From Hortaea werneckii (lineage: Eukaryota; Ascomycota; Dothideomycetes; Mycosphaerellales; Teratosphaeriaceae), in NCBI GenBank assembly GCA_037044905.1, contig JBAOKB010000159.1, positions 186,001-250,000 of the forward strand: a stretch of 64,000 bases of DNA. Direction: 5' to 3'. Positions 35,423-47,193 of the stretch are shown here, piece by piece (within the stretch, counting starts at the first letter, position 1; each line of letters begins with the position of its first letter). The notes under the pieces were generated by a model. The model searched no databases, was not told the DNA's origin, and saw nothing but the letters and a program-made list of their open reading frames with translations. Position numbers and translations under genes: made by a program.

Positions 35423-38400
35423 ATGAGCAACAGCGAGTGGAACGAACCCGAGGCGAATGTCTTGCCCGAGAAGGTGGAGGAGATGGAGGCACGACAAGAG
35501 ATACCGAAGACGTCCGCGAGGAAGCGCATCGTTGTAGTCGGCCTGGGCATGGTCGGTGTGGCGTTTATCGAGAAGCTCCTCAAACTCGATGTGAAGCGAA
35601 GGGAGTATGACATTGTAATCATTGGGGAGGAACCTCATCTGGCCTACAACCGGGTGGGACTTACATCCTTTTTTCAGCACCGAGAAGTGGAGAACCTGTA
35701 TCTCAATCCGGCGTCGTGGTATGCAAGCATGCCAGAGGGAAGCCTCAACTATCATTTGAATACCCTCGTGACTGGAATTGATACGGGCAAAAAGACTGTG
35801 GAGACGAGCAAAGGTGACACAGTACCCTACGACGTGCTGGTGCTGGCTACCGGCTCCGACGCTGTGCTCCCCCGACATACGCCCGGGCACGATGCGAACG
35901 GAGTGTTTGTCTACCGCACAATCGAAGATCTTCAGAAGCTCATATCTTTCTCGGCGACAAAGAAGGGAACAGCAGGAGCTGTCGTTGGCGGTGGGTTGCT
36001 AGGTCTGGAGGCAGCAAAGGCTATGATGGATCTGGAAGAGTTCAACTCAGTGAAACTGATTGAGCGCAACCGATGGGTCTTAAGCAGACAATTGGATGGT
36101 GATGCGGGAAGCATGGTGGTCGAACAAGTTCGTGCTTTAGGACTTGATGTCCTACTAAGCAAGAGAGTTGGACAAGTCAACACCGATAGCGACAATAACG
36201 TGACAGGAGTGACCTTCGAAGATGGCTCGAGCATGGACTGCACCTGCATCTGTTTTGCCATCGGCATCAAGGCTCGAGACGAACTAGCACGCAAAGCTGG
36301 CATCGCGTGTGCGGACAGAGGTGGCGGCGTCAAAATCAATGCTGATCTTTCGACTTCTGCGCCGGATGTATACGCTATAGGAGAATGCGCCAGCTGGGAG
36401 AACCAGACTTTCGGTCTTATTGCACCGGGTATCGAGATGGCTGATGTGCTTGCGTTCAATCTCACACAAGCCAAGGCGCATTCGCCACGAACGTTCAAAT
36501 CACCAGATCTAAGCACAAAGCTGAAGCTACTTGGTGTCGAGGTCGCAAGCTTCGGAGACTTCTTCGCCGACCGTGATGGACCAAAGTCGCTTCCAGCAGC
36601 CAGAAAGCGTCATGGCGAGAGCAAGAAAGCAGGGGACGGCAAGGACGGCGTGGTCAAAGGACTCACTGACGGCCCACCTCCATCTCCTGTCAAAGCGCTG
36701 ACCTACAAGGACCCATTTCAGCAGATTTACAAGAAATACCTCTTCACACCAGATGGGAAAGTACCTCCTAGGCGGCATGATGATCGGAGACACCAAAGAC
36801 TACGTCAAGCTCGTGCCCATGGTGAAGAACAGCAAGCCTCTCGAAGTCCCACCTTCGCAGTTTATTGTTGGAGCTGGGAAGGGTGGCGAAGACGATGGCG
36901 ATGATCTTGACGACGACACCCAAGTCTGCTCATGCCACAACGTCCTCAAGGGCGACATCTCCAAAGGCGTCAAGGACGGGACTTGCAAGAGTATCGGCGA
37001 AGTCAAATCCTGCACCAAGGCTGGTACTGGCTGCGGAGGCTGCATGCCTCTCGTCCAGACCATCTTCAACAAGACCATGGCTTCTATGGGCCAAGAGGTG
37101 AAGAACCATCTGTGTCCCCATTTCGAATACTCTCGTGCCGATCTCTTCAACATAATCTATGTGAAGCGCCTCCAGTCGTTCACAGAGATTATGCAACTTT
37201 GCGGGAAGGAACCGGAGAGTCTCGGATGCGAGGTCTGCAAGCCTGCGATTGGCTCCATCATCGCAAGTCTGTACAACAAGCACATTGTCGACTCCGACCG
37301 TCGTGGTCTGCAAGACACCAACGATCGCTTCCTCGCCAACATCCAACGTAACGGGACGTTCTCAGTCGTTCCCCGTGTGTCGGGAGGAGAGATAACCGCA
37401 GACAAGCTGGTCATCATGGGACAGTCGCGAAGAAGTACAACCTGTACTGCAAGATCACCGGTGGACAGCGAATTGACATGTTTGGCGCACGGAAACAAGA
37501 CCTACCAGCTATCTGGAGCGAGCTGATAGACGGTGGCATGGAGTCAGGCCACGCATATGCCAAGTCTCTGCGAACAGTGAAAAGCTGTGTTGGTACCACC
37601 TGGTGTAGGTTTGGAATCGGAGACTCCTGTGGGAATGGCTGTCCGACTGGAAGAGCGCTACAAATCCATTCGCGGTCCACACAAGATCAAAGGCGGCGTG
37701 TCGGGGTGTGTACGTGAGTGCGCAGAAGCTCAAAACAAGGACTTTGGTCTCATTGCTACCGAGAAAGGCTTCAACATTTTTGTTGGCGGGAACGGCGGCG
37801 CCAAACCAAGACACTCTGAACTTCCTCGCAAAAGATGTCGAGCCGGATATGGTTGTGCCTGTTCTGGACAGGTACCTCAGCTTCTACATTCGCACCGCAG
37901 ACAAGCTACAGAGAACAGCGCGATGGATTGAGAACCTTCCGGGCGGGATCAACTACCTCCGTGAGGTGATCCTCGAAGACAAGCTGGGCATCTGTGCGGA
38001 CCTGGAGAAGCAGATGGAAGACCTGGTCGGCTCGTTCTTCTGCGAATGGACGGAAGTACTCAAGAGCCCAGAAAAGATGAAGCTGTTCTCGCAGTTCGCC
38101 AATACCGACGAAGGCGCAGAGAGCATGGACGAGTCGAAGACCGAGGACAGCAGCGGCCAGCATTCTGGCCAAAGGACTCGGTCACCGAGGACTTTAGAGG
38201 CAAGGAGTGGAGCGATCTGAGCTGGCAGCCTCTAGCGACATCAGACCAGTTCACCGACTCTGCGACTGGCTCAAGTGTCGCCGTGAAGCGGGGCGACACG
38301 CAGCTGGCAATCTTCAAGGTCAAAGGACGATACTACGCCACACAACAAATGTGTCCGCACAAGCGCGCCTTCGTCCTAAGCGATGGCCTGATCGGAGATG

Positions 38401-38786
38401 ATGTCAAGACTGACAAGCTCTGGGTTAGCTGCCCGTACCATAAGAGAAACTATGAGCTCAAAGGTGACAACGCCGGAAAATGTGGTAACGATGAGAGTGT
38501 CAACATCGCCACCTTCCCCGTCGAGGCTAGGGAAGATGGGAACGTGTATGTCAAGCTACCGCCTATCGAGGAGCTGGATGCACTGCTGGGCACTGAACGG
38601 TGGAAGATCAAGGCCGAGGAGACTGAGAAGCAGCCAGCGATGGAGAAATTGGAGACCAAAGTCAAGACCATGAAGGGGCGGAAAGGCCTTCAAGCCAGCC
38701 ATTTGCCAGGAGGCATGGGCGAGCATAACAAAGCAGAGGCAATTCTTGCTGGTGGTGAGAGAGGAGCAACTGGGATGGAATGGTAG
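35423..38786 (+). CDS. Assimilatory nitrite reductase, five frameshifts
   Basis: Reduces nitrite to ammonium with NAD(P)H, FAD, a 4Fe-4S cluster and sirohaem. Domains in order: FAD/NAD-binding (RIVVVGLGMVGVAF, GGGLLGLEAAKAM, DVYAIGE), a BFD-like 2Fe-2S domain (VCSCHNVLKGDISKGV with CGGCMPLVQ), the ferredoxin-like and sirohaem part with the two cluster motifs SCVGTTWCRFG (C-x5-C) and GCVRECAEA (C-x3-C), then a C-terminal Rieske-type domain (QMCPHKRAF, SCPYHKRNYEL). The Rieske ligands CPHKR and CPYHKR are retained. Frame changes near 36770 (+1), 37424 (-1), 37624 (+1), 37826 (+1) and 38151 (-1) sum to +1 and restore 3363 nt, 1120 residues, the family length. No intron. Confidence 0.93.
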
Positions 38787-39628
38787 GGGGAGCGATGGTG
38801 TTATCCTCAATGGAGTATGGAGTTTAGAAGTCCACGGTAGATACCATTTTGATGCACTCATTTGATGTTCGGACATACTGTCTTGCTTGCGTGCAGAAAT
38901 CGCTTCCTTAAGATGTCAAATGGTAACCTTGACGAATTGCTATTGCCCAGACCCATATTCATGCAGGTCGCTTGTTCCGTGGCAGCGGCAAGCCCTTCTT
39001 CGTCCACTCAATTCTAGCGATGCATAATTGTTCCATTGACTGCTTCGCTTAGATTCAACAACACCGCGGCAAATAAGGCAGCTTATCTGAGTGACAACCC
39101 CGGAAAGTATACCATGCTTTTTCTCTTCCAGCCTAGCCGGGACAACGCCAAGTATGCTAAACAGTGGCTTGCAGAGCTCACTTCTCAGCTAACCCGTGCA
39201 CCTCACAGTTCAGCTTTGGGGTGTAGTCGTCTGCCAAAGCTCAAAGATAAGCCACGACGAACAGACTGATTGATTATTGTACTGTACTACGACATGCGCT
39301 GCTTCAACAGACATTGTGCAAGCAAAGCACAAGAAGGGGCAGATGTGCCAAACAAAAGGCTTCTTCACAAGACTTGCGAGGACTCGTGGGTTCATCAGGC
39401 CGGTATGCATGGGGGGCTTGACAGGCCTAGGCTTCCAGCCTTGTGCAGCCACACTGCAGCGACTCTTATCTCTCGCATCAGCACATGCGCGAATACAAGG
39501 TGCGACGAGGTAGGCAGGTAGGTAGGTAAATCAGTAGAAAGACTGCCTTGCCTCTCCCGTCTGTTGCGCTCTCCATGTCCGGTAAAGGTCCAGCCTGATT
39601 GCAGTGACGAATTAACCCCAAGGCAAGC
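38787..39628. other. Intergenic, niiA to permease
   Basis: No gene seen. A GTAG/GCAG-like run at about 39508-39528 is a trivial repeat. The 3' end should hold the permease promoter. No nitrate transporter is present on this side of the pair. Confidence 0.5.
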
Positions 39629-41865
39629 ATGGCAGACTCCAAGGACTTAGGCCTAGACGTGACCATGCCACACCACCGCAGCTCCTCCTTCGTACCTGGA
39701 AATAACAAAACAGCGCCAGAGATCGAGCTAAAGCAGATAAACCAAGGACAAAGCGTGGAGATAAGTCCACCGCCCTACGACGCCGGTCAAGAGGATGAAG
39801 AGCGTCGAGGCTCCGTGAATATAAGCGGCGTACAGGATAAGACGCACCGGAAACTGAAGCCCCGGCATATCCAACTCATCGGCATCGGCGGCACGATTGG
39901 AACCGCACTGTACGTGCAGATCGGACGGGGACTGCTGAATGGTGGGCCTGGGAGTCTATTCCTGGCTTTTACTATCTGGTGTTCGTTCATTCTGGCTGTG
40001 ACGATGTAAGGGCGCTCCGTCTCTTCCCGTTTTTTCAGCATCAGAGAAGGCGGTACAGAACAGGGCGTATTTTGCAGATCTATGCCCAAGAGCTGATGTG
40101 ATTTCTGTCCGACCACTGCAGGTGTATGGCGGAAATGGTTAGCTACCTACCAATCTCAAGCCCCTTCATCCGATTCGCAGGAAGATACGTGGATGAAGCG
40201 TTTGGGTTTGCGGCAGGATGGTGTGTATACCCAACTTTCCCTCCCACTTTCCCCCCTTGCCCCAATTCACCCCCAATCATCAACCGTTTCCCCCAACTTT
40301 CCCCCAACCGTCAAAGAATCCTTCCTCTCCTTAATTTAAAGACCAAGGAAACCGCTTACCCACACATTCCAAAATCTAGGAACTTCTTCGTCTTCGAAGC
40401 CATCCTCGTCCCCTTCGAGATAACCGCCTGCAACGTGATCATCCACTACTGGTCTGACGTCGTGCCAGCAGGAGGCATAATCGCCATCGTGATCGTCCTG
40501 TACGCGCTGATCAACCTCCTCGCGGTGAAATGGTACGGCGAGACAGAATTCTGGGCCGCACTAGGCAAAGTCCTCCTCATCGTCGGGCTGATACTGTTCA
40601 CCTTCATCACGATGCTCGGAGGGAATCCTCTAGGGGACCGGTTCGGGTTCCGATACTGGAATAACCCGGGGTCGTTTAAGCCGCTGTATTATGAGGGCAG
40701 TCTGGGCAGGTGGTTGGGGTTCCTGCAGTGTCTGGTCCAGGCGTCTTTTACCATTGCCGGACCGGATTATGTCTCGATGGCTGCGGGCGAGGCGGAGAAT
40801 CCACGGGTTGTGATGCCCAAGGCGTATAATGCTGTGTTCTACCGCTTGACGACGTTCTTCATCCTGGGAGCGCTGTGTGTGGGTATTAATGTGCCGTACG
40901 ATGATCCGGAGCTGACGGCGGCGTTTGCGAATGATGAGCCAGGCGCTGCTGCTTCGCCTTATGTAAGTCTCCTGAAGAGGCCCTCAATGGCAATGGCATC
41001 TCGAGAAGCAGTGATTGAATATGTGATCACTGATTAGGTCGTTGCTATGAACCGCCTTCGTATCCGGGTGCTTCCCTCAATCGTCAACGCACTCGTCCTG
41101 GCCTCCTGCCTTCTCCGCCGGCAACAGCTATGTCTACTGCGCCTCGCGCAGTCTCTTTGGTCTCGCACTCGAAGGCAAGGCGCCTAAATTCCTTACCCGC
41201 ACCAACCGGCAAGGGCGTGCCATACTACTGCGTCCTTGTCGTCCTGCTGATCTGCCTCCTGGCCTTCCTGCAAGTCAGCAATGGCTCCGCAACCGTGCTG
41301 GCCTGGTTCGTGAATTTGGTAACGGCGTCCCAGCTCATCAACTTTGCAGTCATGTGTGGCACATTCCTTTGCTGGCTTAAGGCTTGCAAGGCGCAGGGAC
41401 TGGACCGAGATACGCTGCCGTATAAATCCCGCTTCCAACCTTTCGCCGCGTGGTATGGGCTTGTGGGCTGCACCGTTATGGCATTCGTCGGCGGTTATAC
41501 CGTAAGTATTATGCTTCTACTCTCTATCGACCTTCTTTGGCAGCTTTCCCGATGCTGATCCACTCAATACCAGGTCTTCCTCCCAGGATATTGGTATACT
41601 CCTTCATTCATTTTCAGCTACTTCATGATTGCCCTCTGCCCAATTTTGTTCGTTGGCTGGAAAGTGTCAAGCGCACCAGATTGCGAAAGCCGTATGAGGT
41701 GGATCTTAAGGGGGAGGTGGAGGACATTGACGAGTATACTCGCGCTTTCGTACCGCAGCCATACAAGTACGTTGCTTCTCGCGATGGAGTAGGACCTCTA
41801 CTAACCGTCTGCTCCTGTGTAGGAACGTTGCTGACAAGTGGTTCAATATCATCTTCGGCGGCTGA
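39629..41865 (+). CDS. Amino-acid permease (yeast-type APC family), three frameshifts
   Basis: A plasma-membrane proton-coupled amino-acid transporter with about 12 membrane helices. Exons are 39629-40005, 40122-40220, 40380-40962, 41038-41501, 41574-41766 and 41823-41865. After a polar N-terminus of about 75 residues, HIQLIGIGGTIGTALYVQIG is the family's first helix with its Gly-rich substrate loop. The conserved block FTIAGPDYVSMAAGEAENPR follows in exon 3. Extra bases near 41107 (before AFSAGNSYVYCASRS) and 41215 (before VPYYCVL) and a missing base near 41667 (before VKRTRLRKPYEVDL) break the frame. Net +1 gives 1758 nt, 585 residues. The C-terminus KNVADKWFNIIFGG is on a 43-nt last exon. 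Specificity cannot be told. Confidence 0.88.
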
Positions 41866-42723
41866 GTAGTAAGTCGTCCACCATCATGGACCGCAACATG
41901 GGTTCGCTTCTTCGCTTCTGTTCTTGTCTTCTCTTGACCTCAATTAAATAAAGGGATGAGATACACTGGCACAGAATATTCAAATCTAAAACTTGTGGCT
42001 CATGACAGTCATAAATGGACTGCGAGTTCCAGCATAAAGTGAAATGATCTTAAAACAGTGTAAAAATTGCAACTTTGCCTTACCTGCTAGTCTATTGTGC
42101 AGCAAACAAACGTGAGCCCGCCGTCACTTTCTACGTATCAAACTGACGTGTCAGATGACATACGCTCCTCATAGCGTAAAATCATAGACAAATCAGGTAT
42201 GTAGACCAAAAAGATGGATCACTCCGTCCACAGGCCTCCCACAGAATGGAAGGCAAAAGACGACGCGATGAGTAAGAGGTCAGGCATCCAAAAAGGAGGT
42301 TGCTCTCCTTTGCACCAAAATAGGCCCCAACCACGGGTGTGGATGGTAGAGGCCAGAGTGTTGGCAAAGTAATTGACGGGTGTAAAATAATGAAATGAGG
42401 AAGGATGGGAGGTAGAAGAATGGGAAATGGGTGGAATGCAGCACGCAGGAATTTCTTATGCGGCAATACCGGAGCGGTCTCGTTTCAAACGGCAAGTCGA
42501 CTGCGAGGAGGACGGATACTGCTGAGACAGTGAAAATTGGGAATGGCGTGGCCGGCGCTGGTTGTGCGCCAAGATTGAAAGGCTGCTGGTGCTGTAATGC
42601 AGCTATACACCGCTCAAAGCATGCGCCGGACGCCGCCAAATGCGCCGTAACTACTGGAAAGTAGCTATCCTTTTCGTGCGTGAAGGTTGTTCGTTACGAG
42701 AATTCCATAATAAAGCGTTACAT
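41866..42723. other. Intergenic, convergent 3' flanks
   Basis: Flanks of the permease and RPL12. The overlapping open frames at 42182-42664 look random. Confidence 0.5.
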
Positions 42724-43498
42724 TTATTTCTCAGGAACTGCAGAATTATTAGCATGACGTGGTCCAAAATGTTGCCATCTGAAGATTGGGACGCACTCTC
42801 AATCTCGCCGGCCTCGATGTCGTCCGAGATGTCCTTCGGGCTCCTGCCGTCGACCTTGCAGCCAGTGGAGAAAGCAGTGCCGAGGATCTCCTTGACGGTA
42901 CCCTTCAGATCCTTGGCCATGGACTTGAACTGCATCTTACGTGCGATCTCGATGATCTCGTCGAGCGGGATGGACTTGGTGTGCTTGATGTTCTTCTCCT
43001 TCTTCCTGTCCCGCGGCGGCTCCTTGAGGGCCTTGATGACGAGGGAGGAGGCGGAGGGCACAACCGAGACGGCGGCTTGACGGTTCTTGACGGTCAGACG
43101 GATGGTGACACGCAGACCCTTCCAGTCACCGGTGGCCTTGGCGATATCTTCACCGACCTTCTTGGGCGAAAGACCGAGCGGACCGATCTAAGGCGAAAGT
43201 ATCTGTCAGAAGCTGGTTTCGAAGCGCATATGCGATTCGGGTGGAGTTCGCACGACTCACCTTCGGGGCCAGAGCGGACGAAGCACCCACCTCACCACCG
43301 GTGGCACGGAGGTGGATGATCTTCTCCTCGTTGGGGTCGAACTTTGGCGCTCGGGGGATGTTAGCTGGTGTTCAGAGAATGTGCCATAGAGGCAAGTCCA
43401 TTTCTTTCAGCCATTGCCGTCGCACCACCACTGCGATGATCGCAGCGGTGATGGGGGCAAGGCTGCAGCAGGAACTTGGGATTGCGATACCTACCCAT
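42724..43498 (-). CDS. 60S ribosomal protein L12 (uL11)
   Basis: A component of the ribosomal stalk base at the GTPase centre. The exons are unusual: a 4-nt first coding exon ATGG (43495-43498), then 43261-43349, 42797-43187, and a 14-nt last exon (42724-42737). The splice gives M-A-P-K-F-D at the start and EIEIPEK at the end. The product is 165 residues, the usual eukaryotic size. PKFDPNEEKIIHLRATGGE, IGPLGLSPKKVGEDIAKAT and GTAFSTGCKVDGRSP are family hallmarks. The terminal intron (42738-42796) has a TGCTAAT branch-like string. Without this last splice the frame would run on about 33 codons into false sequence. No frameshift. Confidence 0.95.
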
Positions 43499-43985
43499 AG
43501 CTGCTTCTGGGAGGGTTGTCTGCTTTGATTTCCCAAGTGTCGACGGTGATAAGTGAACGAGGAGGCGCTTGTCGAGGAAACCTTTTGCACACGGCGGAAT
43601 TTGAGGTTGGCTTCGTGCGGAGCGGGGGACGGGTCAACCCGCCCCCAAAATCTTGGCGCCGCAGCTGAAGATTGAGACTGCTTTCACTAATTCCGGGGCG
43701 TAAATTGGTTAGATATTGCTTGAAAAAGTGTCAAATGTCTTGGTGGTTCAACCAGGCCGAAACGCATCTTTGATTCCACTCTAGGCTGCTTTAATGAAAT
43801 CACTGCCCTCGGATTTAAGCCAGACCCTCTCCGTCATCGCGACACCTTGCACCTTCTCCCAGAGCACCGAGGGGCTGATCCGTACCCGATCCAAACTTCC
43901 GCCCTCTGGTTCCGCTACCACTGTGTAGCACACAACATCCCTTGCATCTCACCTCGATAGGGCAAAACCCGCCCCACTGCCCATC
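43499..43985. promoter_or_regulatory. Divergent RPL12 / SEC62 promoter region
   Basis: A 487-bp gap between two divergent starts. CT-rich and A-rich stretches are present; no individual site is named. Confidence 0.45.
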
Positions 43986-45293
43986 ATGGCGCAACCACAA
44001 CAACCACCGCCAAATGCCATCCCCCTCCCCGGCCCTCCCCCACCAGGCCTACAACCAGGACAGCAACCCTCGCCGGAGCAGATCCGACAGATGCAGCAGC
44101 AGATCGCCGCCGAAGCGCAGAAGAACGGCCTCACCGTCCCGCAATACATCGAGCGCGTGAAAGCGCAAGCCATGCAGAACGCCCAGATGCGGCAGCGCAT
44201 GATGCAAGCCCAACAGCAAGCCCAGCAGTCCGGCCAGCCCGTCGCAACCGCACCGCCCCAACAGCAACAGGGCGGCCCAGGCAACGGCGCACAGCCAGGC
44301 CAACAAGTCCCCATCCAACCCGGACCCCCGAAACCCGAAGCCCTCGCCGTGGCCAACTTCCTCCGGAACCAGGACCTCAAGAGCCGGACCTGCATCTTCC
44401 AGGAGAAGCGCAAGGACATGTTCAAAGTCAAGCGGGCGATCCGCGCGCTGCACTCGCCCGCGTACCAGAAAGCGCGGGCCAAGAACCCGCTGCTCCCGGA
44501 AGTCAAGGACCGCGTGACGGCGGAGAACACGTTCAAGCTGCTCCCGCTCTCCCTGCTCGCGCTGCGGGTCAGCAAGGTCGATCCGCACCAGGGCCACCAG
44601 CACGCGAAGAAGAAACGGGTCAAGGGGCTGTGGACTGTGAAAGTGGAACCTCAGCAGGAGGCCCAGGATATGTACCATTACGTCTGGCTGTACGACGGCC
44701 CGCAGTGGAAGAACAAGCTATACGCGGCGGGCGCGTTGGCGTTGATTCTCGCCGTGGTCTTCTTCCCCGTTTGGCCGTACCACTTGCGGCTCGGGGTCTG
44801 GTATCTGAGTATGGCGATGCTCGGCGTGCTCGGGCTATTCTTCGCCATGGCCATCTTCCGATTGATCTTATTCCTCGTGACCATGTTTGCCGCACCGCCG
44901 GGTCTGTGGCTCTTCCCGAATCTGTTCGAGGACGTGGGCTTCTTCGACTCGTTCAAGCCCGGCTGGGCATGGCATGAGGACGAGAAGGCAGTCAAGAAGC
45001 GCAAGAAGGCGGAAAGGCAGAGGAAGAAGGAACGTCGTGAAGCTAAAGCCCAGGGCAAGGGTGGCAAGAAGTCTGCTGGTGATGCCGGTGGGCCGAAGGT
45101 TGTTGAGCAAGCGTCGCAACAGGCGAGCCCTTCGCCCCAGGCTTCTGCCGAAGGTGAGAAGAAGAATGCGGTAGCGGAACCTGACAACGCAAAGCCAGCG
45201 ACAGCCAGCGCAACGGGTTCAGAAAGTGCACCAACGAACGGGACTCAGCAGAGGCCAATGCATGCACGGGTGGAAGAGGTGGAGGATGACTAG
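43986..45293 (+). CDS. Sec62, ER protein translocation subunit
   Basis: Sec62 works with the Sec61 channel and Sec63 in post-translational import into the ER. A single exon of 435 residues, frame intact. Residues 1-120 are Gln/Pro-rich, which is common in filamentous fungi. The Sec62 core begins at VANFLRNQDLKSRTCIFQEK and continues with DMFKVKRAIRALHSPAYQ. Two membrane helices follow (about residues 245-300: ALALILAVVFFPVWPYHL and AMLGVLGLFFAMAIF). FPNLFEDVGFFDSFKPGWAW is the conserved cytosolic tail motif, followed by a Lys/Arg-rich and then acidic C-terminus. Confidence 0.95.
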   Translation: MAQPQQPPPNAIPLPGPPPPGLQPGQQPSPEQIRQMQQQIAAEAQKNGLTVPQYIERVKAQAMQNAQMRQRMMQAQQQAQQSGQPVATAPPQQQQGGPGNGAQPGQQVPIQPGPPKPEALAVANFLRNQDLKSRTCIFQEKRKDMFKVKRAIRALHSPAYQKARAKNPLLPEVKDRVTAENTFKLLPLSLLALRVSKVDPHQGHQHAKKKRVKGLWTVKVEPQQEAQDMYHYVWLYDGPQWKNKLYAAGALALILAVVFFPVWPYHLRLGVWYLSMAMLGVLGLFFAMAIFRLILFLVTMFAAPPGLWLFPNLFEDVGFFDSFKPGWAWHEDEKAVKKRKKAERQRKKERREAKAQGKGGKKSAGDAGGPKVVEQASQQASPSPQASAEGEKKNAVAEPDNAKPATASATGSESAPTNGTQQRPMHARVEEVEDD

Positions 45294-46075
45294 TTTATTT
45301 CTTTGCAGGACGCGTACGGGCGTTTTCTTAGTAGGGCAATAGGAAGGTATTCAGAAAAAAAGGCCGCTAAAGCTACGGATGACAGGGTCTCAGCAAGGCG
45401 TTCAGGCGTTGCCGAATTTCAATCACACTAAAATTGAGTGACGCTGCCGACAGGCAATGGCTTTGCAAGGTGACAGTCAGTCATCTCACACAATATTGTT
45501 CCGTTCTATATGGGTCAAATGGAGCTTCTTATTGTCAACTTTTAAAGAAGTTTGGTTTCTTTGTAGGTATTTCGTTGACAGCTTAAGGCTCTAACGTATA
45601 TACTTGGTAAGTTACATCGAAAATCTCTTGTTTACATTGATAAGTTGGTAGAATTGACATCAAGGGGACGAGCGAGCTGAGCGATGAGGATGGGCGATTC
45701 GGATTGATCTGCATAGCTTTATTGGAGAATGTAAATAAAGATAAGACCAGGAAATCTTCCAAGGTGACCTTTTGATCATTGCAATGAGTGTGTCGGATCA
45801 GGTGATATATGACATATTCCCTCAATGTCGATCACTGCAGAACAGAGAGTGAAAGTGACGAGATCGGCACAAGCTGAAAATAGGGTTGTCGAAGGATGCG
45901 GAGGGTTACGAACAAGGCAGTGCTGGAGAAAAGACCGAACGTGATGTCTCACACCGGCCGACATGATTGGGCTAAACAAGCAAGCTTCCGAAGGAATCTC
46001 CTAGTCTTGGCGGAACTCGGCAATCCTTCAGAACATCTATGTTAACTCCCACCTTGCCCCCCCTCCATCTTACCA
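45294..46075. other. Intergenic, SEC62 to duplicated-exon gene
   Basis: SEC62 3' flank and probable promoter DNA. No gene seen. Confidence 0.5.
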
Positions 46076-46377
46076 TCATTGACACTCGGGTGCTCTTGTT
46101 TCAAGATATCGCTTACTCTAGGAAACACTCGTACGCAATTTGACTCGAAAATAATGGCAGGAGAAGGCGAAGAAAACAAGCAACCGTCGCGGTTTGAGCG
46201 CATGGCGGAAGGGACTGGGAACTTGCCGTCATTGACACTCGGGTGCTCTTGTCTCAAGATATCGCTTACTCTAGGAAACACTCGTACGCAATTTGACTCG
46301 AAAAAAATGGCAGGAGAAGGCGAAGAAACCAAGCAACCATCGCGGATTGAGCGCGTGGCTGAAGGGACCGGGAACTG
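46076..46377. repeat. 153-bp in-frame tandem duplication of leader and exon 1
   Basis: Copy 1 is 46076-46228 and copy 2 is 46229-46377. The two differ at fewer than ten positions over about 149 bases. Each copy contains 78 bases of leader, an ATG (46154; 46307) and the first 23 codons (MAGEGEE, then KQPSR). The 153-base period is 51 codons, so the first ATG reads through in frame into the second. Only copy 2 is followed by the GTAAGT splice donor. Confidence 0.95.
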
Positions 46378-47193
46378 GATGCAACGTCATCGAAGTAAGT
46401 AGCTACCTGAGGTTGGGCAGCACAATAAATATATCGTGTGCAATACCAGCTTCTCTTGTGTTGAAAAGCTGGAGATCCGGCGAGAAATCAAACAGGAATG
46501 CAAGTCGCAAAAATTCACGGCCAGCTAACATGTGATTTGTCTATCCCAGTCTGCACGACCATCTTCGCCGCCAGTCTGCTCGCCCTATGCATTGCGCGCG
46601 ATGAATCGTACGTATCCGTTGCCCGCTCTCTTGACTTTTGCGTCCCCCCCAAACTGATTCGCGGGCGAATTTATAGCACGAGACGTGAGAAGGGCAAGCA
46701 GGATATGCCTTTCATCGGATCCAGCGTATTCAACATCCTCTTCGTCTCAGTAGCCACAGGACTCCTCTACACCACGCGGCGCACGCCTCCCTTCCTCGCC
46801 GCGCAGCGAATCCAGGTCATCGCGCTCACTGCGTTTTTAATCTACGCACTGGGCCTCTGGGCATGGGAAAGCGAGGCAGTGAGGCGCGGATGGACGGAAA
46901 GTGGCGAGGAGGCCAAGGAGCCCTGGAGTTGGGCGGCGTGGTGTGAGGCTTACTCTCAGTCGGGCATGGAAGCCCCGCTGCTGGATTTCAATATTATTAA
47001 CCTGGCTATGATGCTGGTTGGGAAGGCGTGGGGGTTGGAGCCCAAGGGTGAGGATGATGATGAGCAGTTGGTTGAGGAGGGCAGGGCGGATGAGAAAGCC
47101 GGGTTGGCGGCTGATGAGAAGGTAGGAGATGTGAAGGAAGAGGAGATCGGGACGGGGGACGAGAAACGGGGGTTTGAGGGGTTTCCGGCGTGA
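46307..47193 (+). CDS. Uncharacterised four-helix membrane protein
   Basis: Exons are 46307-46394, 46550-46607 and 46677-47193, totalling 663 nt and 220 residues, with the frame kept at both splices. The N-terminus MAGEGEETKQPSRIERVAEG is short and polar. Hydrophobic segments: CTTIFAASLLALCIA, SSVFNILFVSVATGLLY, RIQVIALTAFLIYALGLWAW and LDFNIINLAMMLVGKAWGL. A charged tail (DEKAGLAADEKVGDVKEEE) follows. I do not recognise a named family; the layout suggests a small membrane protein conserved among filamentous fungi. Initiation at the upstream duplicate ATG (46154) would add 51 residues that include a hydrophobic Leu/Ile-containing insert. Confidence 0.7.

Noticed and set aside
35932..36516. 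194-codon minus-strand frame inside niiA
   Set aside because: Complement of the conserved FAD/NAD domain; Ser/Ala-rich shadow.
44049..44678. 209-codon open frame antisense to SEC62
   Set aside because: Leu/Arg-rich shadow of the GC-rich coding strand; SEC62 itself is unmistakable.
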